Part shown: piece after piece, positions 59,601 through 64,000 of the stretch
How positions within the stretch are numbered: the stretch's first letter is position 1
How the letters are laid out: each line of letters opens with the position of its first letter
NCBI GenBank assembly: GCA_016219545.1
Contig: JACRMH010000006.1
Coordinates: 55,014 to 119,013, forward strand
DNA: 64,000 nucleotides
Origin: Chloroflexota bacterium
GTDB taxonomy: Bacteria; Chloroflexota; Anaerolineae; Anaerolineales; Villigracilaceae
Direction: 5' to 3'
Made by a program: the position numbers and the translations under genes
Notes under the pieces: model-generated
Seen by the model: only the letters and a program-made list of their open reading frames with translations
Told to the model about the DNA's origin: nothing
The model's database searches: none

Positions 59601-59720
59601 CAGGCGTATTTGAATTTTGAGTACATAAAGGAAGGCACACCAATTTTGATCCACCAGGGCGGGGTGATGGATCGTCCCGCTACGGCGGCGAAGGTGGTGT
59701 CGAGGTTTGCGAAACTTTAG
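56616..59720 (+). CDS. glyA-gcvT: serine hydroxymethyltransferase-aminomethyltransferase (SHMT-GcvT) fusion
   Basis: A 1034-residue fusion of two enzymes of one-carbon metabolism. Residues 1-430 are SHMT: [28 protein letters not shown] with the PLP lysine K264, and [16 protein letters not shown]. Residues 641-1034 are GcvT: [39 protein letters not shown] and [15 protein letters not shown]. Between them (about 430-640) lies a region whose [31 protein letters not shown] pattern parallels the GcvT motifs at the same spacing, so it looks like a degenerate GcvT-type copy. SHMT makes methylene-THF from serine and GcvT from glycine; fusion would channel the folate. AGGAGACT precedes the ATG. Confidence 0.92.
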   Translation: [1034 protein letters not shown]

Positions 59721-59741
59721 GTAATTGGTAATTGGTGATTG

Positions 59742-59776
59742 GGACGGCCTGAGGTGGGCAGGTCGTCCTTTATTGT
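59742..59776 (+). terminator. intrinsic terminator
   Basis: GGACGGCCTG (59742-59751) pairs with CAGGTCGTCC (59759-59768) with one G-T pair, followed by TTTATTGTTG. Just before it lies the filler GTAATTGGTAATTGGTGATT. Confidence 0.7.
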
Positions 59777-59778
59777 TG

Positions 59779-59784
59779 TAAAAT
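59779..59784 (+). promoter_or_regulatory. -10 box of the zinc-ribbon nuclease gene
   Basis: TAAAAT ends 6 nt before the ATG at 59791 and immediately follows the terminator. Another example of the leaderless pattern. Confidence 0.5.
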
Positions 59785-59790
59785 AGAATG

Positions 59791-61083
59791 ATGGTTTTTA
59801 CTAATCAGGAAATATCAAAAGAGAAAAACTCTAAAGCTTATAGCAGAGTTAAAAAACTCCCCAACGATTATGTTCTTCTGGCAACCAAAAGGGGATTTTT
59901 TTGGTTAGGACCTGAGGTCACTAATACCCATATAAAAACTAACTGGAAATGTCAGTACAACCATCAGTGGTGTGCAAATTACAATAATATTAATTCTGGA
60001 AAAGGATGTCCTTATTGTGCAGGAGTTATTCGAAAAACGCCAGCTGATTATCACACGTTAGCTAAACAAAAGGACTTTTATTGGGTAGGCAAATTTGTGA
60101 AAAGTGTATTGCTAAAAACAATGTGGAAATGCCGTAATGATCATAAATGGCTATCAACTTATTCAAGAATTCAGCAAGGAGTTGGGTGTCCACATTGTTC
60201 GAAAAAATTTCCAAAATCTTCAAGCGATTATGAAAAGATAGCTTCTAAAAGTGGTATCAAGTGGATTGGGAGTAAGCCAGTTGGTGCTCGAAGAAAAACA
60301 GAATGGGAATGCCAGGAAGGCCATATATGGCGTACTGATATTGGAAGTATAGAACGAGGATACAAATGTCCAATTTGCTCTGGACATGCAAGAAAAACCG
60401 CGAAAGATTACGAAGTTTTAGCGAGTTATCGAGGTTTTAAATGGTTAGGTAAATCGATAAAGAATGCACGCTATAAAACGGAATGGGAATGCCAAAAAGG
60501 TCATCGGTGGATAACTACATATGAACACATAAAGCGAGGTCAAGGATGTCCTCATTGTTCAGGTCTAATGCCAAAGACTGAAAAAGATTATCATGATTTA
60601 GCAACTACGAGGGGGTTTACCTGGGCTGGTCCAATGGTAAAAACTGTTATTAATAAAACAGGTTGGAAGTGTCAGAATGGACATTTTTGGGAAGCAGTTT
60701 ATAGTGCAATTCAACAAGGGAGTGGATGCCCAATTTGCGTTGATATGGTTCAAGGGGCAAAAGTTTCAAAAATTCAGAGGCAATTACATAAATTGCTTGG
60801 AGGGGAACTAAACAAACGATTGGGGCGCTACAATATCGATATTGCTCTTTCAGTAAAAGGCTATGACATTGCTGTTGAATATGATTCTTGGTATTGGCAT
60901 AAAAACCGAACGAAGCAAGATGAGATTCGAACGGCGAATTTATTATCTCGTGGTTGGCGCGTAATAAGCATTAAGTCTAATTTGAGGCTACCTGAGACAA
61001 GTGTTATATCCAATGCGATCAACCAATTGTTAGAGGAAGAAAATTATATTGAAATTATATTACCTGATTGGGGTGTAGATTAA
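59791..61083 (+). CDS. zinc-ribbon repeat protein with PD-(D/E)XK-like C-terminus
   Basis: A 430-residue protein of low GC. Five repeats of about 61 residues cover 45-325, each of the form KT-W-x-C-x(3)-H-x-W-x(10)-G-x-x-CP-x-C (for example KTMWKCRNDHKWLSTYSRI and GCPHC), with four zinc ligands (C, H, C, C) in each. This treble-clef type is found in DUF723/zf-treble proteins near homing or Vsr-like nucleases. Residues about 350-430 contain NIDIALSVKGYDIAVEYDSWYWHKN and RGWRVISIKSN, resembling the Vsr/DUF559 nuclease core. A DNA-cutting or repair role is inferred. Two ATG codons are present; the second at 59791 fits the -10. Confidence 0.7.
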   Translation: MVFTNQEISKEKNSKAYSRVKKLPNDYVLLATKRGFFWLGPEVTNTHIKTNWKCQYNHQWCANYNNINSGKGCPYCAGVIRKTPADYHTLAKQKDFYWVGKFVKSVLLKTMWKCRNDHKWLSTYSRIQQGVGCPHCSKKFPKSSSDYEKIASKSGIKWIGSKPVGARRKTEWECQEGHIWRTDIGSIERGYKCPICSGHARKTAKDYEVLASYRGFKWLGKSIKNARYKTEWECQKGHRWITTYEHIKRGQGCPHCSGLMPKTEKDYHDLATTRGFTWAGPMVKTVINKTGWKCQNGHFWEAVYSAIQQGSGCPICVDMVQGAKVSKIQRQLHKLLGGELNKRLGRYNIDIALSVKGYDIAVEYDSWYWHKNRTKQDEIRTANLLSRGWRVISIKSNLRLPETSVISNAINQLLEEENYIEIILPDWGVD

Positions 61084-61221
61084 ATTTACTACTATATGGG
61101 AAGTTTTGAGACAAAAGTTTTCAAGTTATGAGAAAAATCTTCGTAGCGTAAGATTTCGCTATGGATTGACTTACCCATCGAAGGTAGTAGTTAACGAGGT
61201 TTGGGTAGTAGTATTGGCGAC

Positions 61222-61251
61222 TTGAATAGGCTGACCCACTAGTTTTATAAT
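61222..61251 (+). promoter_or_regulatory. promoter of the gene at 61260
   Basis: TTGAAT (61222-61227), an 18-bp spacer and TATAAT (61246-61251) end 8 nt before the ATG, with no ribosome site. Confidence 0.65.
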
Positions 61252-61259
61252 GGTTAGAT

Positions 61260-62693
61260 ATGAAAATTGAACGTTCCGATGGTATAACCCTATCTGAGAA
61301 ATATTTAAAGCGCCTTTGTGACAAAGCCTTTTTGTCACTTTGGAGCTACTCAGGCATTTATAGAGATCAGAAACAAGGCGAAAAGGGAGATGGAAAAGAG
61401 CTTTGTGATCTTCTTGTCGTTTTTGAAAACCACATAATTATCTTTTCAGACAAACACATTGAATTTCCTAATAGTGGCAATATCCAATTAGATTGGAGCA
61501 GGTGGTATCGACGAGCAGTTAGCGATTCAGCTAAACAAATATTTGGCGCTGAACGGTGGATAAAACTATTTCCAAACAGGCTGTTTATTAATCGTATGTG
61601 TACCCAGCCCATTCCAATTGGATTACCAAGTCTTAGCGAGGCAAAATTTCATGGAATTGTTATTGCTCATGGAGTTGCTGAAAAATGTAAAGAGTTTTTT
61701 GGTGGCGGAAGTGGGAGTTTGATAATAAACAACGCAATTCTTGGAGATCAGCATGTTGCTAAAAATTGTCAGCCTTTTACCATCGGTCAAATAAATCCAA
61801 TAAAAGGCTTCGTACATGTGTTTGACGATATTTCCTTAGATATTCTGTTAGAGAAACTTGATACTGTTGTTGACTTTGTGAGATTTTTAGAAAAAAAAGA
61901 AAAAATTATTTCCAACAGAAATTTAAAGGTAATTGCGCCAGGACAAGAAGAATTATTAGCCATCTACCTTACCCAAATTAATAAAGATGGAGAACACGAT
62001 TTTATTTTGCCTAAAGAGGACTTGGAAGTACTTGTTCTTGAAGAAGGATTTTGGGAAGACTTCTTAGAAAGCCCTCAATACAAGTCGCAATATGATGCGA
62101 ATAAAATTAGTTACGCGTGGGATAGGTTGATAGAAACGTTTAATCGAAATATCTTTAGCAGCACACAGCACTATGTTTATCCAGAAGGCATTGCAAATCA
62201 AGAAAAAATAGTGCGTTTCTTGGCTCGGGAACCGCGAACAAGAAGAAGAATGCTTGCAAAGGCTTTAGGGGAATTAATGAGGAATACTAAGTGGGATAAA
62301 TTTGCGCTTCGAGTTGTTGGGGCGACAATTAGAAACGACCCTTATTATGTATTCATGCTCTTTCCTCACTATGATTATGATGAAGAAGAATATCGCATTA
62401 AACGGAGAGAAGTTTTATATCGCTATTGTTTAGTTACAAAACTTAAATTTCAGGACGCAGAGTCTATAATTGGTTTTTCTACTGAGCCGGGCTCAGGTGA
62501 AATCAGGTCAGAAGATTTGATTTACTATAATTGTAAGGCTTGGAGTAATGAAGACAGGGAAGAAGCAGAAAACTTGAGTAAAAATTTTGGTCTACTAAGT
62601 GAGATAAAGATACATAAATCAACAGAATTTGAATTTCCAACTGAAACTATAATCAAAAAGAGGCGGCGACGTTCGGGCAAGAAAAAATCTTAA
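61260..62693 (+). CDS. hypothetical protein, 477 aa
   Basis: A low-GC, soluble protein of no family I can name. The N-terminal third contains GKELCDLLVVFENHIIIFSDKHIEF (about 44-68): an acidic residue, a DLL strand and a D-K pair. This resembles the core of PD-(D/E)XK nucleases, but the spacing is not canonical. DWSRWYRRAVSDSAKQIFGAERWI follows. The middle is helical; the C-terminus is a basic tail (KKRRRRSGKKKS) suited to nucleic acid. It sits 177 bp after the zinc-ribbon nuclease gene with its own leaderless promoter. The shared composition and position suggest joint acquisition, and a defence function is a guess. Confidence 0.55.
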   Translation: MKIERSDGITLSEKYLKRLCDKAFLSLWSYSGIYRDQKQGEKGDGKELCDLLVVFENHIIIFSDKHIEFPNSGNIQLDWSRWYRRAVSDSAKQIFGAERWIKLFPNRLFINRMCTQPIPIGLPSLSEAKFHGIVIAHGVAEKCKEFFGGGSGSLIINNAILGDQHVAKNCQPFTIGQINPIKGFVHVFDDISLDILLEKLDTVVDFVRFLEKKEKIISNRNLKVIAPGQEELLAIYLTQINKDGEHDFILPKEDLEVLVLEEGFWEDFLESPQYKSQYDANKISYAWDRLIETFNRNIFSSTQHYVYPEGIANQEKIVRFLAREPRTRRRMLAKALGELMRNTKWDKFALRVVGATIRNDPYYVFMLFPHYDYDEEEYRIKRREVLYRYCLVTKLKFQDAESIIGFSTEPGSGEIRSEDLIYYNCKAWSNEDREEAENLSKNFGLLSEIKIHKSTEFEFPTETIIKKRRRRSGKKKS

Positions 62694-63115
62694 GAAATTA
62701 TATTTTGTAGATATACTGCCCGCGTTGTTAGGATGTGGGAGCCCTCTCCCCGATTAAGGTAATTCTTGAGCTGGGCGGACCTCTCCCTGATTGAGACGAT
62801 TTATGAGCTAGTCGACTTGCCCCTTTGCGTAGCACCCTGTGGGTGAGCGGACTTTGTAGGAATAGCACGGTGGTTCATCACCGTGCGGGTGAAGTGAGGA
62901 TTACTCTCTTCCTGATTATGGTAATTTTTGAGCTGGGCGGTTGGACCTCTCCCTGATTGAAACGATTTATGAGCTGGTTGACTTGTCCCTTTGCGTAGCA
63001 TGATAATCCCGCTGCTCTTGTGGGACCCTGTGGGCTCCTAAAGGAGAGGGCATTTTGTTTCTGGTCTGCGGGCGGAGCGGGTTGGCGAATCACTATAATT
63101 GATGAAAATCGTCCC
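62694..63115. repeat. repeat-rich gene-free stretch (two copies of a ~100-bp repeat)
   Basis: No gene is visible. Copy A: CTCTCCCCGATTAAGGTAA at 62745 then CCTCTCCCTGATTGAGACG at 62780, ending near 62850. Copy B: the same two sub-units at 62907 and 62947, ending about 63054 with GGAGAGGG. Each copy has a GAGCTGGGCGG spacer. A third copy, with only the second sub-unit, lies at 63757. A perfect 8-bp hairpin (62865-62872/62879-62886) lies between A and B. Confidence 0.7.
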
Positions 63116-63144
63116 TTGCGCCTGTGTACATTTGTGCATATAAT
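63116..63144 (+). promoter_or_regulatory. promoter of brnT
   Basis: TTGCGC (63116-63121), 17 bp, then TATAAT (63139-63144), 8 nt before the ATG. Strong -10 and a leaderless arrangement; BrnA often represses such a promoter. Confidence 0.65.
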
Positions 63145-63152
63145 CAACCTCG

Positions 63153-63428
63153 ATGAGCTACCAATGGGATCCCAACAAGGCAAAGTCAAATCTGAAAAAA
63201 CATGGCATCAATTTCACAGACGCTGTTGGTGTCTTTGAAGATGAAAATGCCATCACCATCGAAGACGATCATGAAAGAGAATCTCGTTTTATTACCATTG
63301 GCAGGGATTTTCTGAGAAGAATTTTAGTGGTTGTTTACACGTTTCGTGGTGTGGTTATTCGAATCATATCCGCGCGAAAAGCGACAGCGCGCGAAAGAAA
63401 AATCTATGAGGAACAAAATGAAGAGTGA
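63153..63428 (+). CDS. brnT: BrnT family toxin
   Basis: A 91-residue protein of the BrnT toxin family, RelE-fold ribonucleases that stop translation under stress. The signature is complete: FEWDPNKA-type start (YQWDPNKAKSNLKKHGINF), the mid strand EDDHERESRFITIGRDF and the closing RIISARKATARERKIYEE. The antitoxin gene overlaps by 11 bp. Autoregulation by BrnA at the upstream TATAAT region is known for the family and plausible here. Confidence 0.9.
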   Translation: MSYQWDPNKAKSNLKKHGINFTDAVGVFEDENAITIEDDHERESRFITIGRDFLRRILVVVYTFRGVVIRIISARKATARERKIYEEQNEE

Positions 63429-63672
63429 ATATAACTTTAGCAAAGGCAAACGCGGGGCGGTAGTCCCTGCGTCGAAGGGAAAAACCCGAATCACCATCCG
63501 CATCGATGAAGATATTCTGGAATGGTTTCGTGGCGAAGTAGACACGGCAGGCGGCGGGAGTTACCAAGCATTGATCAATAATGCTTTACGCGAACATATT
63601 ACGAATCAACAGGAGCCGATTGAAATAATTCTTCGGCGAGTGGTTCGTGAGGAATTGACTGCTGCAAAATAA
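63418..63672 (+). CDS. brnA: BrnA family antitoxin
   Basis: An 84-residue antitoxin. After a basic N-terminus the ribbon-helix-helix DNA-binding segment is visible: KTRITIRIDEDILEWFRGEVDTAGGGSYQALINNALREHI. This both neutralises BrnT and represses the operon. The start at 63418 (after GAGGAACAAA) is chosen because it gives a typical length; ATG 63406 would add four residues. It overlaps brnT and is followed by a terminator. Confidence 0.88.
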   Translation: MKSEYNFSKGKRGAVVPASKGKTRITIRIDEDILEWFRGEVDTAGGGSYQALINNALREHITNQQEPIEIILRRVVREELTAAK

Positions 63673-63681
63673 TCTTTGATG

Positions 63682-63713
63682 AAACTCCGAAGTTATTGCT
63701 TCGGAGTTTTTGT
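63682..63713 (+). terminator. intrinsic terminator of brnTA
   Basis: AAACTCCGAAG (63682-63692) and CTTCGGAGTTT (63699-63709) pair perfectly around TTATTG and are followed by TTGTT. Confidence 0.85.
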
Positions 63714-63756
63714 TATTGATAGTTACTCTCCCATGTTGATATGGTGTAGTTTGATA

Positions 63757-63843
63757 TTTCCCTGATTGAGACGGTTTATGAGCTAGTTGACTTGTCCCTT
63801 TGCGTTAGCACCCTGTGGGCTCCAAAAGGAGAGGACATTTTTT
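63757..63843. repeat. third copy of the ~100-bp repeat
   Basis: Matches copies A and B from CCCTGATTGAGACG on; continues through ACTTGTCCCTTTGCG and CCCTGTGGGCTCC to AAAGGAGAGG. The start and end (CCTCTCC/GGAGAGG) are inverted, as in a miniature element. Confidence 0.7.
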
Positions 63844-63893
63844 CTGTACCCAATAATAACTGATCTTCGGACATAAAATCGGACAAAAAGGAA

Positions 63894-63950
63894 GAAACCT
63901 TCTATACTGGTTTATACGGGCTTAGGGTCCCAAACCAGAAAGAAGGTTTC
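63894..63950. repeat. inverted repeat upstream of the probable transposase
   Basis: GAAACCTTCT (63894-63903) and AGAAGGTTTC (63941-63950) are perfect complements; CTGGTTT/AAACCAG pair inside. It directly precedes the GTG at 63952 and may be part of an insertion sequence end. Confidence 0.55.
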
Positions 63951-63951
63951 C

Positions 63952-64000
63952 GTGAACAAGTTTACCCATCTTTTTCAGTTTGTGCAGCACCTGTTTGATG
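63952..64000 (+). CDS. probable transposase, 5' end only
   Basis: A frame starting GTG at 63952 encodes VNKFTHLFQFVQHLFD and runs off the window edge. The aromatic-rich N-terminus and the inverted repeat right upstream resemble IS4-type transposase genes, but 16 residues are too few to be sure. Confidence 0.35.
   Translation, partial: MNKFTHLFQFVQHLFD

Noticed and set aside
63102..63143. 13-codon frame MKIVPCACVHLCI ahead of brnT, with a TATAAT nearby
   Set aside because: The -10 box would end 2 nt before the ATG, too close, and the frame overlaps the brnT promoter. More likely chance.
62694..63152. CRISPR array, suggested by the repeated words
   Set aside because: Only two or three irregular copies with no constant spacer length, and no cas gene nearby.

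Overview
The window looks like a chromosomal segment of a Chloroflexota bacterium, most likely class Anaerolineae. This is inferred from gene content: a second NuoM in a nuo cluster, an SHMT-GcvT fusion, many Thr/Pro-rich lipoproteins, and a dense population of short palindromic repeats. No rRNA or other marker gene is present to confirm it. Most genes run on the plus strand and base composition is moderate. The exception is about 59.8-62.7 kb, which is clearly AT-rich and looks acquired. I see no tRNA, rRNA or CRISPR array.

Layout. 0.1-3.4 kb: an APC-type permease, a nucleotidyltransferase-like protein, a 52-residue membrane peptide and a lipoprotein. 3.6-12.9 kb: complex I membrane-arm genes nuoA, then after a terminator nuoH-J-K-L-M-M-N. 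The peripheral-arm genes nuoBCDEFGI are not here. 13.0-15.3 kb: the membrane part of ATP synthase (atpI, B, E and a b-delta fusion), closed by a terminator, with F1 genes elsewhere. 15.4-24.5 kb: murE, two acetyltransferases, two MFS exporters, a LysM/M23 peptidase, a nucleosidase and a PncC/CinA-C protein. 24.6-38.2 kb: a Ser/Thr kinase with an RskA-like outer domain, a PIG-L deacetylase, ComEC, MsrPQ, a DsbA-like oxidoreductase, a deoxynucleoside kinase and a lytic transglycosylase. 38.3-41.7 kb: a 1133-residue patatin-like membrane protein. 41.9-52.4 kb: an HdrD/GlpC-like Fe-S membrane protein, then an E1 (alpha-beta fused), E2 and LPD set for a 2-oxoacid dehydrogenase complex. A four-helix-bundle gene with near-perfect terminal inverted repeats sits between E1 and E2. 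52.4-55.7 kb: a subtilisin-like lipoprotein, an alpha/beta hydrolase and a lectin-like protein. 56.6-59.7 kb: a giant SHMT-GcvT fusion. 59.8-62.7 kb: an AT-rich pair, a five-fold zinc-ribbon putative nuclease and an unrecognised protein. 62.7-64.0 kb: a dispersed repeat in three copies, a BrnT/BrnA toxin-antitoxin pair and the start of a probable transposase cut by the window edge.

Cross-cutting patterns. At least nine genes have a TATAAT-like -10 box ending only 6-8 nt before the start codon and no Shine-Dalgarno sequence, so leaderless transcription appears routine here. Short repeats normally found between genes also occur inside coding regions (murE, the nucleosidase, the Fe-S protein, the E2 linker and probably the SHMT linker), where they form linkers or loops.

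The best candidates for something undescribed are: the inverted-repeat-flanked four-helix-bundle cassette; the second NuoM lacking the TM7 lysine; the b-delta-C fusion; the SHMT-GcvT fusion with a degenerate GcvT-like middle domain; and the AT-rich zinc-ribbon nuclease island.
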